From NCBI RefSeq assembly GCF_003967355.1, contig NZ_BIFH01000014.1, positions 372,001 to 436,000 on the forward strand: a stretch of DNA of 64,000 nucleotides. Direction: 5' to 3'. Every line of letters starts with the position of its first letter. The stretch's first letter is position 1. Of the stretch, positions 27,920 through 36,591 are shown one piece after another. The notes under the pieces are model-generated. The model did not search any database. It worked only from the letters and a program-made list of their open reading frames with translations, and was not told the origin of the DNA. The DNA is from Embleya hyalina (GTDB taxonomy: Bacteria; Actinomycetota; Actinomycetes; Streptomycetales; Streptomycetaceae). The position numbers and the translations under genes were made by a program.

Positions 27920-30340
27920 TCAGTCGTTGTCGGTCGAGGTGGGGAGGAGTTTTCGGGTGATTGTGGTGAGGAAGGGGTCGCGGAGGCTTTGGAAGGGTTG
28001 GTCGTCGATCATGTAGGTCCACGTGGTGCTGGGGCGGGTGAGGTCGGAGGCCTCCTCGTCCAGGCCGGACTTGGTGATCTTGGCGGTGTTCAGGGTTTCG
28101 GCCGCGGTGCGTTGGGCGCGTTGGAGCAACGGGGCGAAGGCGCGTTGGGTTTCGGCGTGGAACGCGTCTATCGGGTTCTGGCGGGCCAAAGCGCGTAGGT
28201 GGATACCCTCGCGGAGGTCGGCGGTGCGGGCCAGGTGGTCGGTCCAGGCGCGGTCGAGGGCGTGGAGGAGGAGTTGGCGGGCCGCTTCGGCCAGGACGGA
28301 ATCGTCCACCTCTTCCACGAGTTCGGCCCAGCGGTCCGGGTTGAGGTCGGCCAGGACGACGGTCGCCGCGTCGTCGTGCAGGACGTCGTGGCGCAGGGAC
28401 AGGACTTCCCGGCGTTGCAGGTGGAGTTGTTGGTTGTACATCCACGTGGTGCGGTGGGTGTCGAACAGGGCGCCTTCGGCGACGCGTTGGGCCTGTTCGA
28501 CGTAGCGGCGCACGGCCGCGTCGAGGATGCGGCCGTCGGACTCCACCCGGGTGGCGCGCGGCGGGGGCTCGGCGGTGTGCCGAGTGATGGATTCGTCGTC
28601 GAGGCTGGTCAGGAAGACCGAGGTGCCCGGGTCGCCCTGGCGGCCCGCCCGCCCGCGCAGCTGGTCGTCCAGCCGTCGGGTGTGGTGTCGGCCGACCCCG
28701 ACCACGAGCAACCCGCCCAGTTCGACGACCCGTTCGTGGTCGGCCTCGTCCGCGCCGCCGAGGCGGATGTCCGTCCCGCGCCCGGCCATCTGGGTGGACA
28801 CCGTGATCGCGCCGATCGCCCCGGCCTCCGCGATGATCGCCGCCTCGCGGCTGTCGTCCCGGGCGTTGAGCACCGCGCACCGCAGGCCCGACTCGCGCAG
28901 CGCGGCGCCGATCCGCTCGGACGCGGCGACGTCGCGCGTGCCGATCAGGATCGGTCGGCCCGTGGCGTGGGCGCGTTCGACCAGGGCGATCAGCGCCGCG
29001 TCCCGGGACTCCTCGTCGTGGTAGAGCCGATCCGGCTCGTCCACCCGCACGCAGGGCAGGTTCGGCGGCAGGCCGCCCGTCTCCAACCGGTAGAACTCGC
29101 GCAGTTGCTCCGCGACGATCACCGCCGTCCCGGTCATCCCGGCCACCGTCGGATAACTCCCGATCAGGTCCTGCACGATCAGCTGGTCCAGGACCTCCCC
29201 GCGCGGTCCGGCGGTCAGCCCCTCCTTGGCCTCCACCGCCGCGTGCAGCCCGTCGGGCCAGCGCTGTCGCCGGGCGACCCGGCCGCGGTTGGCGTCCACC
29301 AGCTTGATGCCGCCCTCGCGCACCAGGTAGTCCACGTCCCGGCGCAGCAGCGCCCGTGCGTACAGGGCGACGTTGACCTGGGACAGGCGCGTGTCCATGC
29401 CCCGCGCGTACAGGTTGTCCACGCCCAGCGCCCGCTCCACCTCGGCCACGCCCGTGTCGGTGAGCTGTACGGTCATCGCGTCCGACGCGGCCTCGTAGTG
29501 CCGGCCCTCGACCAGGTCCGCCACCACCCGGGCCGCCTCCGCCTCGTCGGACCCCGCGGCCACTCCGCCGGCCAGGACGAGCGGGATCCGGGCCTCGTCG
29601 ATCAGCACCGCGTCGGCCTCGTCGACGATCGCCACGTCCGGTGCGGGCAACACCGTTTCGGCGGCGTCCGTACGCAATCGGTCGCGCAGCGTGTCGAAGC
29701 CGACCTCGGTGACGGGCACGTGCACCACGTCCCGGCCGTACGCGGCCCGCCGCTCCGCGGGAGTGGATTCCTGGGTCACGTGCGCCACACGCACGCCGAG
29801 CAGGTCGTAGACGGGCCCCATCCACTCGGCGTCGCGGCGGGCCAGGTAGTCGTTCACCGACAACACGTGCACCCGGCGACCCTGGAGCGCGAACCCGGCC
29901 GCGGCCAGCGCGCCGACCAGGGTCTTGCCCTCGCCGGTGGCCATCTCCACCACCGTGCCGCGCAACAGGCTCAGTACGCCCAGGAGTTGCACGTCGTAGG
30001 CCCGCTCGCCCAGGGCCCGTCGGCCGGCCTCGCGCCCGAGCGCGCACAACTCGACCATGGCGTCGTCGTCCCAGGGCGTGCCCGGAATCCCGGACGCCCG
30101 GCCGGCACGACCGAACCGGCCGCCGGAGCGCGCGGCGGCCCCCGGTTCGGGATCCGCGCCGCCGACCCGTACCCGCAGCGTGTGTGCCGCCGCGCGCAGT
30201 TCGGCGTCGGACAGATCGCGCAGCGCCGACTCGCGTTCGGCGGCGCGCCGGACCAGGGGGCGCAGGCCGGTCGGGGCCACGGTTCCGGGTTTGCCCAGGA
30301 AACGACGGACGGACCGGGTGAGAGCACCGGACGAACCCAC
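27920..30340 (-). CDS. secA2: SecA2-like accessory preprotein translocase ATPase
   Basis: 806 aa from GTG 30340 behind a strong GGAGGA. SecA motor motifs are present: Walker A as MATGEGKT (about residue 133), SVNDYLARRD, Walker B as IVDEADAVLIDEARIP, MTGTA, and the second NBD with STQMAGRGTDIRLGG and GRAGRQGDPG. Preprotein-binding and helical scaffold regions follow in order. It lacks the C-terminal CxC...CH zinc motif of housekeeping SecA, ending in KLLPTSTDND, and is about 100 residues shorter, both usual for SecA2. It probably moves a small set of proteins through SecYEG. It sits within the siderophore locus but points away from dhbA, and no dedicated substrate gene is adjacent. Confidence 0.85.
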   Translation of the reverse strand: MGSSGALTRSVRRFLGKPGTVAPTGLRPLVRRAAERESALRDLSDAELRAAAHTLRVRVGGADPEPGAAARSGGRFGRAGRASGIPGTPWDDDAMVELCALGREAGRRALGERAYDVQLLGVLSLLRGTVVEMATGEGKTLVGALAAAGFALQGRRVHVLSVNDYLARRDAEWMGPVYDLLGVRVAHVTQESTPAERRAAYGRDVVHVPVTEVGFDTLRDRLRTDAAETVLPAPDVAIVDEADAVLIDEARIPLVLAGGVAAGSDEAEAARVVADLVEGRHYEAASDAMTVQLTDTGVAEVERALGVDNLYARGMDTRLSQVNVALYARALLRRDVDYLVREGGIKLVDANRGRVARRQRWPDGLHAAVEAKEGLTAGPRGEVLDQLIVQDLIGSYPTVAGMTGTAVIVAEQLREFYRLETGGLPPNLPCVRVDEPDRLYHDEESRDAALIALVERAHATGRPILIGTRDVAASERIGAALRESGLRCAVLNARDDSREAAIIAEAGAIGAITVSTQMAGRGTDIRLGGADEADHERVVELGGLLVVGVGRHHTRRLDDQLRGRAGRQGDPGTSVFLTSLDDESITRHTAEPPPRATRVESDGRILDAAVRRYVEQAQRVAEGALFDTHRTTWMYNQQLHLQRREVLSLRHDVLHDDAATVVLADLNPDRWAELVEEVDDSVLAEAARQLLLHALDRAWTDHLARTADLREGIHLRALARQNPIDAFHAETQRAFAPLLQRAQRTAAETLNTAKITKSGLDEEASDLTRPSTTWTYMIDDQPFQSLRDPFLTTITRKLLPTSTDND

Positions 30341-30686
30341 GGGTCCTCCACTTCCGCGGGGCGGGTGGCGCCCCTGTCGTCGGCGGCCGAGGCGACGGCG
30401 ACGTCGATCGGATGCCGTGCGAAGCGCGGTGTGTCCACCCGCGCCCGCCGTTCCGTACCGCGCCCCCGTAAACCCGACCCATCACAACCTCGGCCCCACG
30501 GCGCCGGGGATCCGGTCGGTGCGGCCGTTCGGACAACGAAGCGAGGTCCACGGCTGTTCCCTGTTCGTGACCCGGATTCCCTGTCCGTGATCGCACACCC
30601 CCGATCCGTGACAACGACGGCGGGACTCGACCGGCGGGATCCGGCCGGCGGCCGACGCGGCGGGCCCGAACGGTCGGCACGGCGAA
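30341..30686. other. Intergenic region before secA2, no gene seen
   Basis: About 350 bp between the sigma-factor terminator and the secA2 start. Three short related words occur at about 30555-30615 (CCTGTTCGTGAC, CCTGTCCGTGAT, CGATCCGTGAC), which could be binding sites or simple duplication. I found no convincing open frame or promoter. Confidence 0.35.
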
Positions 30687-30732
30687 CGACTCGGGGCGGG
30701 GCCGCGAGTTCACGCGGCCCCGCCCCGAGTCG
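30687..30732 (-). terminator. Perfect 20-bp-stem hairpin after the sigma factor gene
   Basis: The arm at 30687-30706 (CGACTCGGGGCGGGGCCGCG) is exactly complementary to 30713-30732, with a 6-nt loop AGTTCA. It lies 20 bp beyond the sigma-factor stop. The stem is unusually long and perfect, and no U-tract is needed in this group. Confidence 0.85.
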
Positions 30733-30751
30733 ATCCGTGCGCGAAGTGGGG

Positions 30752-31687
30752 TCAGTCCGCCAGCAGTTCCGTGCGCAGGCGGGTCAGGATGCGGCTGAGC
30801 AGGCGCGACACGTGCATCTGGGAGATCCCGAGTCGGGCGCCGATCTGGGCCTGGGTCAGCTCCTGGCCGAACCGCATCGACACGATCTCCCGGTCCCGCT
30901 CCGGCAACGCGGCCAGCAGCGGCTTGAGTACGTGCAGGTTCTCCGCGACCTCGTAGCCGGGGTCGACGTAGGACGAGCGGCCGGAGTAGCCGTCGCCCGG
31001 ACCGTCCTCGGAGGTGGGCGCGTCCAGCGAGGCGGCGGAGTAGCCGGCCGCCGCGGTCAGCCCCTCCATGACCTCCTCGATGCCGAGGTCCAGGTATTCG
31101 GCCAACTCGGCGGGGGTGGGTTCACGGTCGAACCGACCGGTGAACGCGTCCCGCGCGCGGGCCAGTTCGAGCCGCAGCTCCTGAAGTCGCCGGGGCACGT
31201 GCACGGCCCAGCTGGTGTCCCGGAAGAAGCGCTTGATCTCGCCCGAGATGGTGGGTATCGCGAAGGTGGGGAACTCGGTCCCGAACGAGGCGTCGAAGCG
31301 GTCGATCGCCTTGATCAGCCCGATGGTGCCGACCTGGACCATCTCCTCGACGGACTCGTGCCGCGAGCGATAGCGGCCGGCCACGAAGCGGACCAGGGGG
31401 AGGTTGAGTTCGATCAGGGTGTTGCGCACGTATTGGTACTCGTGCGTGCCCTCCTCCAGCACCCTCAGTCGGTCGAAGAGGACCTTGGACATCGCTCGCG
31501 CGTCGCTCGCGGTCGGCTCCGCGTGATCGGGCGAGGCCAAGGCGTCGAAAACCCGGTCGGCGGACCCGTCGGACGCGCCGACCGGGGATTCCGGAGCCGA
31601 GGACGCGAGTGCCGGGAACGCGACGGAACGAGCCGTGTGAGCAATCTCCGCGGCGGCTGTGGTCGCGGTCGTCGTGCTCGGGTTCAT
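30752..31687 (-). CDS. Alternative sigma factor, SigB/SigF/SigG family
   Basis: 311 aa from ATG 31687, preceded by GAGGGGAAGG; the frame is open further up but that part looks like promoter. Region 2 (RNTLIELNLPLVRFVAGRYRSRHESVEEMVQVGTIGL...) is at about residues 85-150, region 3 at about 150-225, and region 4 with the HTH at about 255-305 (TQAQIGARLGISQMHVSRLLSRIL). The stretch GTEFPTFAIPTISGEIKRFFRD is the hallmark of the stress/sporulation SigB-SigF group. The N-terminal ~70 residues are a Ser/Thr/Ala-rich extension. No anti-sigma or anti-anti-sigma gene is adjacent, which is unusual for this group. The 20-bp-stem terminator isolates it from secA2. Confidence 0.9.
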   Translation of the reverse strand: MNPSTTTATTAAAEIAHTARSVAFPALASSAPESPVGASDGSADRVFDALASPDHAEPTASDARAMSKVLFDRLRVLEEGTHEYQYVRNTLIELNLPLVRFVAGRYRSRHESVEEMVQVGTIGLIKAIDRFDASFGTEFPTFAIPTISGEIKRFFRDTSWAVHVPRRLQELRLELARARDAFTGRFDREPTPAELAEYLDLGIEEVMEGLTAAAGYSAASLDAPTSEDGPGDGYSGRSSYVDPGYEVAENLHVLKPLLAALPERDREIVSMRFGQELTQAQIGARLGISQMHVSRLLSRILTRLRTELLAD

Positions 31688-31821
31688 CGTCTGCCTTCCC
31701 CTCTTGTCGTACACGGTGCGTGGGCGCGGTGCATTGTTCCGACGTCCGGGCATACTGCCCCGCCTCTTTCGGCGTACACCCCTTCGCCGCGGATTATTAC
31801 GGTCCGGCCTCGACCCCCACC

Positions 31822-34209
31822 CTACGCGCGTGCCGCGCCGGACCTACCGAGCAGTACCCACAGCAGGAACGGGCCGCCCAGCACCGTGGTCACCACGCCG
31901 ACCGGAATCTCCACGCCGTCCAGGACGATTCGGCCCAGCATGTCGGCCAGCACGATCAGGATCGCGCCGACCAGCATCGAGCCCAGGACGGGCACCCGCA
32001 GCGGCCCGGTCAGCCGTCCGGCGATCACCGGCGCGGCCAGCGCGACGAAGCCCACCGGCCCGCAGATCCCGACCGCCAGACCCGCCAGGCAGACCGCCGC
32101 GACCAGGCAGATCAGCCGGATCCGGCCCGGATCCAGGCCGAGCGAGGAGGCGGTGGAGTCGTCGAAGCGCAACACGTCAAGCTTGCGACCGAGCGCGAGG
32201 GCGAGCGGGACCAGCACGGCGAGCCCGATCAGTACCGGCCATGCCACGCTGTAGCCGCGCCCGTTCAGGCTGCCCGAACTCCATACGTACAGCGCGCTCG
32301 CGGAGTTGAGCGAGCGCCGGGCGAGCACCACCTGGGTGATCGCGGACGCCAGCGCGGACAGCGCCAGGCCGACCACCAGGACCCGATAACCGCGTTGGCC
32401 CAGCCCGCCGGCCACCGCGGTGACCACCACGGCGGCGACGAGCGCGCCGATCGGTCCGGCCCACCAGGCACCGAACGAGCCGCTCGCGCTGAAGCTGACC
32501 GAGACCAGGACGGCGGCGGTGGCGCCGTCGTTGACGCCGAGCAACTCCGGGGTGGCGAGCCGGTTTCGGGCCAGTGTCTGGGTCAGGCAGCCCGCGACGC
32601 CCAGCGCCGCGCCCGCCGCCGCGCCGGCCACGATCCGACCCAGCCGGAACTCGCGGACCAGCAGCACGTCGAAGTGGTCCCCCCGGCCCAGGATCGCGTC
32701 GAAGGTGCGGACCAGGCCCAGTTCGCGCTGGCCGGAGTACACCGACACCACGATCGCCGCGGCCAGCGCGACCGCGAGCAGCGTCGTGGCCAGCACCGAC
32801 CGACCGGGCAACAGCAGGGAGAACCGACCCCGGCGCAACACCAGATGCTCGGGCAACCGGCGCACGCGCCGCACCAGCGCCGCCGAACGCGCGGCCTCGT
32901 CCGCGCGCGCCGCCTCGTGCCCGGGTACGGCCGCGTGCTCGGGCACCGGCTCGCCCGCACGCGCCACTTCGCTTCCCCGCGCCGCCCCCGCGCCCCCGCG
33001 CCCTCGCCCGATCAGGCGCCGCACCCGCGCGGCACCGCCGACACCCCCGCCCGACGCCGACATCGACTCCGGCGCGTCCGTCAGGCCCAGCGCGCCCAGC
33101 CGCCGCGACCGCACCACGCCGATCAACAGCGGTGCGCCGATCAGCGCCACGATCACCGAGACCGGCGCCTCGAACGGCCGGGCCACCACCCGGGCCGCGA
33201 CGTCGGCGGCGGTCAGTACGGCCGCGCCGATCAGCGCGGAGAAGCACAGTTGGGCGAGGATGCGCGGACCGGCCAGGGTGCGGGCGAGGAAACCGGCGAG
33301 CAGGCCGAGGAAGGAGATCGGGCCGACCAGGGCCACCGACGACGCGGTGAGCAGCGTCACCGACACCGCGACCAGGGCCCGGGTCAGCGCCGGGCGATGG
33401 CCGAGCCCACGAGCCAGGTCGTCGCCCAGGACCAGCGCCGACAACGACCGCGAGACCAGCACCGCGAGCACGAACCCGCCCGCGAGCACCGGCGCGAGGC
33501 TGCCGAGCGAGTCGAAGCCCTGGATGCCGGCCAGCGAACCGAGGATCCAGAAGCGGAAGTTGTCGTACGCCTCGGTGGAGTTGACGATCAGGATGTTGGT
33601 GATCCCACCGAAGGTGGCGCTCAGCGCGGCGCCCGCGAGCACCAACCGCATCGGCGAACCGCCGCCGCGCCGGGCGGAGATGGCCAGGACCAGCAGTCCG
33701 GCGACGGCGGCGCCGGCGAACGCCCAGACCAGATAGCCGTATCCGGTCTGCACGCCGACCAGGGTGATGCCGAGCACGACGCCGAGCGAGGCGCCCGCGT
33801 TGACCCCGAGCAGGCCGGTCTCGGCGAGCGGGTTGCGGGTGACGGTCTGCAACAGGCAGCCGGCCGTGCCCAACGCGGCGCCGGTGAGCAACGCGGTCAG
33901 CGTGCGCGGCAGCCGCAGATCGCGAATGACAAGGGTCAGATGACTGTCGGAGCGGGCGCCGTGCCGGTTGAATATGTAGTCGAAGGCGCCGCCGACACCG
34001 ACCTCGCCGGCGCCCACCGAAAGCGAGATCCCGGTCAGCACCACCACCGTCGCGGTCAACGCGATCGCGGCGATCAGGACCGTACGCCGACCGGCCGCGC
34101 GCCCCGAGGGGTCGTCGCGGTGATCGTCCGAGTGCGCCCCGGGCGTGGCGTCGGTGGACATGCTCGGCGGGTCACCCAGGTTTTGCAGAATCGGCTGATG
34201 CACAGTCAT
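31822..34209 (-). CDS. Fused double FecCD-type siderophore permease (FhuB-like)
   Basis: 795 aa from ATG 34209. The first ATG overlaps an iron box, so ATG 34161 (MSTDATPG) is a realistic alternative. Two complete FecCD domains lie in tandem, about residues 40-365 and 470-795, each with about ten helices and the conserved GxxLGxAGCLxQTxxRNxLAxPxLLGVNxGA motif. A charged, Ala/Arg-rich linker of about 100 residues joins them. The fusion supplies both permease halves of one ABC importer, as in FhuB. The receptor should be the lipoprotein at 14821-15843. No FecE-type ATPase is in the window, so the ATPase must come from elsewhere. Confidence 0.92.
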   Translation of the reverse strand: MTVHQPILQNLGDPPSMSTDATPGAHSDDHRDDPSGRAAGRRTVLIAAIALTATVVVLTGISLSVGAGEVGVGGAFDYIFNRHGARSDSHLTLVIRDLRLPRTLTALLTGAALGTAGCLLQTVTRNPLAETGLLGVNAGASLGVVLGITLVGVQTGYGYLVWAFAGAAVAGLLVLAISARRGGGSPMRLVLAGAALSATFGGITNILIVNSTEAYDNFRFWILGSLAGIQGFDSLGSLAPVLAGGFVLAVLVSRSLSALVLGDDLARGLGHRPALTRALVAVSVTLLTASSVALVGPISFLGLLAGFLARTLAGPRILAQLCFSALIGAAVLTAADVAARVVARPFEAPVSVIVALIGAPLLIGVVRSRRLGALGLTDAPESMSASGGGVGGAARVRRLIGRGRGGAGAARGSEVARAGEPVPEHAAVPGHEAARADEAARSAALVRRVRRLPEHLVLRRGRFSLLLPGRSVLATTLLAVALAAAIVVSVYSGQRELGLVRTFDAILGRGDHFDVLLVREFRLGRIVAGAAAGAALGVAGCLTQTLARNRLATPELLGVNDGATAAVLVSVSFSASGSFGAWWAGPIGALVAAVVVTAVAGGLGQRGYRVLVVGLALSALASAITQVVLARRSLNSASALYVWSSGSLNGRGYSVAWPVLIGLAVLVPLALALGRKLDVLRFDDSTASSLGLDPGRIRLICLVAAVCLAGLAVGICGPVGFVALAAPVIAGRLTGPLRVPVLGSMLVGAILIVLADMLGRIVLDGVEIPVGVVTTVLGGPFLLWVLLGRSGAARA

Positions 34210-34227
34210 AAAGTGAGGCTAACCTAA
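34209..34227. promoter_or_regulatory. Iron box overlapping the permease start codon
   Basis: TAAAGTGAGGCTAACCTAA matches the iron-box consensus at 16 of 19 positions (reading on the + strand). It touches the ATG at 34207-34209, which implies a leaderless transcript or a start at ATG 34161. Confidence 0.75.
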
Positions 34228-34311
34228 CCACCGAGCACCCTTGGAAGGCCGCATCACGCCGACTTCGAGCCCGCGGCGCGGGCCCCACCGGGATCGACCA
34301 TGAGATCGATA

Positions 34312-34330
34312 TTAGGTTAGGCTAACCTAA
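34312..34330. promoter_or_regulatory. Perfect 19-bp iron box before dhbA
   Basis: TTAGGTTAGGCTAACCTAA is an exact match to the DmdR/IdeR consensus. It ends 39 bp before the dhbA start and should be the main iron control point for the rightward dhb operon. Confidence 0.95.
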
Positions 34331-34369
34331 ATCCCGACCAACGGGGTTGTGCTTGCCAAGGGGAGTTTC

Positions 34370-35149
34370 GTGCACCCATCAGACCTCGCCGGTCGCGTCG
34401 CGGTGGTCACCGGCGCCGCGCAGGGCATCGGTGCCGCCGTGGTGCGGGCCCTCGTCGACCAAGGCGCGACCGTCGCCGCCACCGACCGCAATCCGACCGG
34501 CGTCAAAGACCTGATGGCCGACGACGGCACCGACGCGGTGATCGCCTACCCGCTCGATGTCACCGACGCCTCGGCGGTCGACGCCACCATCGCCGCGATC
34601 GAGAACCACCTCGGGCCGATCGACATCCTGGTCAACGTGGCCGGTGTGCTGCGCGTCTCACCGGTGACCGAACTCACCGACCGGGACTGGGCCGACACGT
34701 TCGCGGTCAACACCACCGGCGTGTTCCACACCGGTCGGGCGGTGGCCGGACCGATGGCCGCGCGCGGGCGCGGCAGCATCGTCACGGTCGGCTCCAACGC
34801 GGTCGGCGTCCCGCGCACCGGGATGGCGGCCTACGCGGCCTCCAAGGCCGCCGCCACGATGTTCACGATGTGTCTGGGACTGGAGCTGGCACGCAGCGGT
34901 GTGCGCTGTAACGTGGTTTCGCCGGGTTCCACCGACACCCCGATGCAACGCGCCCTGTGGACCGACCCCGAGGTGCCGAAGCGGGTGCTCGACGGCGATC
35001 CGGCGACGTGGCGCACCGGGATTCCGCTCGGCCGGATCGCGGACCCCGCCGACATCGCCGAGGCGGTCGTGTTCCTGGCCTCGGACCGAGCCCGACAGAT
35101 CACCATGCACAACATGTACGTCGACGGCGGCGCCACGCTGCACGTGTGA
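34370..35149 (+). CDS. dhbA: 2,3-dihydro-2,3-dihydroxybenzoate dehydrogenase
   Basis: 259 aa from GTG 34370, chosen because AAGGGGAG lies 5 bp upstream; GTG 34349 is an in-frame alternative. It is a classical SDR with TGAAQGIG at residues 11-18, NVAG, and catalytic YAASK. In this cluster, and by overall resemblance to DhbA/EntA ([25 protein letters not shown]), it should oxidise 2,3-dihydro-2,3-dihydroxybenzoate to 2,3-dihydroxybenzoate with NAD. It is the first gene of the dhb operon behind the perfect iron box. Confidence 0.92.
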   Translation: MHPSDLAGRVAVVTGAAQGIGAAVVRALVDQGATVAATDRNPTGVKDLMADDGTDAVIAYPLDVTDASAVDATIAAIENHLGPIDILVNVAGVLRVSPVTELTDRDWADTFAVNTTGVFHTGRAVAGPMAARGRGSIVTVGSNAVGVPRTGMAAYAASKAAATMFTMCLGLELARSGVRCNVVSPGSTDTPMQRALWTDPEVPKRVLDGDPATWRTGIPLGRIADPADIAEAVVFLASDRARQITMHNMYVDGGATLHV

Positions 35150-35403
35150 CGAACGGGCGTTCCTCGTATGGGACTTCGACCACGACCCGCCCGCCGCACC
35201 TGCCCCCGCACCCCCGCACCCCCGCACCCCCGCGCGACGCAAGGCGACGCACCGCGCGCGGCGACCGGAACCGCAGACCGTGGAAGCGGACCGCGGCGCA
35301 TCCGCTCGACGTGCCCCACTCGCCCGGCCCACCGGCAGACCGACCGGTCGTCGGTGCCGCACGGACTCCGTACCACCCCGTCGGAGAATCAAAGGAGCCT
35401 CAG
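35150..35403. other. 254-bp gap between dhbA and dhbC with an 8-bp repeat
   Basis: CCCCCGCA is repeated in tandem three times (35203-35226) with a fourth near-copy to 35234. No hairpin, iron box or start region is evident, so dhbC is probably read through from the dhbA promoter. Confidence 0.45.
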
Positions 35404-36591
35404 GTGACCACCCCAGAAGCCACCGGCCTGGCCACAGTGGGCGCGGCGACCGCGCTGCTGGAGGCGTATCGTCCGGGCGACACACGCTTCTTCGCGTCCC
35501 CCACCCGCACCCTGCTCGCGCACGGCACGCAGGCCGAAGTCGTGCACGACACAAGGCCGTTGCCGACACGCGTGGCCGCGACACTGGCCGACGCGAGCCC
35601 GGTCGGCGGCCGGCCGCCGATCGTGCTCGGCGCGGTGCCCTTCGACCAGAGCGCACCCGCCGCGCTCGTGGTGCCCGGCACGATCGACTGGGGGCCGCCG
35701 CTGTCCGCCGACCCGCTGATCGCGCTGGCCGCTCCCGCGCCGCCGCCGACCGACTGGGACATCCGCCCTGTACCCGCGCCGGAGGCCTACCGCGCAAGCG
35801 TCGCCGAGGCGGTGCGGCGCATGCGCGCGGGGGCGTTCGACAAGGTCGTGCTCGCCCGCACCCTGGAACTGCACGCGGCCGATCCGCCGGACATACCCGT
35901 CCTGTTGCAGCGCCTGGCCCGTCGTGATCCGCAGGGGTACACCTTCGCGGTCCCGGGCACCCGGCCCGACCACACCCTGATCGGTGCCAGCCCCGAACTG
36001 CTCGTCTCCCGGCACGGCGAGCGTGTGGTCGCCAACCCGCTCGCCGGATCCGCCAAGCGCAGCACCGACCTGGCCGAGGACGTACGCCGCGCGATGGCCC
36101 TGCTCGAATCCGAGAAGGACCTGCACGAACACGCCGTCGTGGTGGCGGCCGTGCGGGACGCGCTCGCCCCGCTCTGCGCCACGCTGGAGATCCCGGAACG
36201 GCCGACCCTGGTCTGCACCGCCGCGATGTGGCACCTGTCCACCACCGTCACGGGCACCGTGGACCCGGAACGACGGCCCTCCGCCCTGGAGTTGGCCTGC
36301 GCGCTGCACCCGACGCCGGCCGTCTGCGGCACCCCGACCGGCACCGCGCGGCAGACCATAGCCGACCTCGAACCCTTCGACCGGGGCCTGTACACCGGCA
36401 TGGTCGGCTGGGGCGACGCGGACGGCGACGGCGAATGGGTGGTCACCATCCGCTGCGCCGAGGCGGCGAGCGACGTGCTGCGTCTGTACGCCGGTGCGGG
36501 CATCGTCGCGGAGTCCTCCCCGGACGCGGAAACCGCCGAGACCGAGGCCAAGTTCCGCACCTTCCTGCACGCCGTGGCGGGTGAACGATGA
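35404..36591 (+). CDS. dhbC: Isochorismate synthase
   Basis: 395 aa from GTG 35404 after AAAGGAG. It has the chorismate-utilising enzyme core from about residue 135: [44 protein letters not shown] and [11 protein letters not shown], where the acidic residues bind Mg2+ and the base/acid pair acts on chorismate. Length and motifs match DhbC/EntC. It makes isochorismate from chorismate as the first step to dihydroxybenzoate. Its stop overlaps the dhbE start by 4 bp (ATGA). Confidence 0.93.
   Translation: MTTPEATGLATVGAATALLEAYRPGDTRFFASPTRTLLAHGTQAEVVHDTRPLPTRVAATLADASPVGGRPPIVLGAVPFDQSAPAALVVPGTIDWGPPLSADPLIALAAPAPPPTDWDIRPVPAPEAYRASVAEAVRRMRAGAFDKVVLARTLELHAADPPDIPVLLQRLARRDPQGYTFAVPGTRPDHTLIGASPELLVSRHGERVVANPLAGSAKRSTDLAEDVRRAMALLESEKDLHEHAVVVAAVRDALAPLCATLEIPERPTLVCTAAMWHLSTTVTGTVDPERRPSALELACALHPTPAVCGTPTGTARQTIADLEPFDRGLYTGMVGWGDADGDGEWVVTIRCAEAASDVLRLYAGAGIVAESSPDAETAETEAKFRTFLHAVAGER

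Noticed and set aside
28199-32254. Long + strand frame across secA2 and the sigma gene
   Set aside because: It crosses two well-supported minus-strand genes and their terminator and has no recognisable domain.
35200-35234. CCCCCGCA repeats between dhbA and dhbC as a regulatory element
   Set aside because: Only three perfect copies in a C-rich tract; simple slippage is enough.
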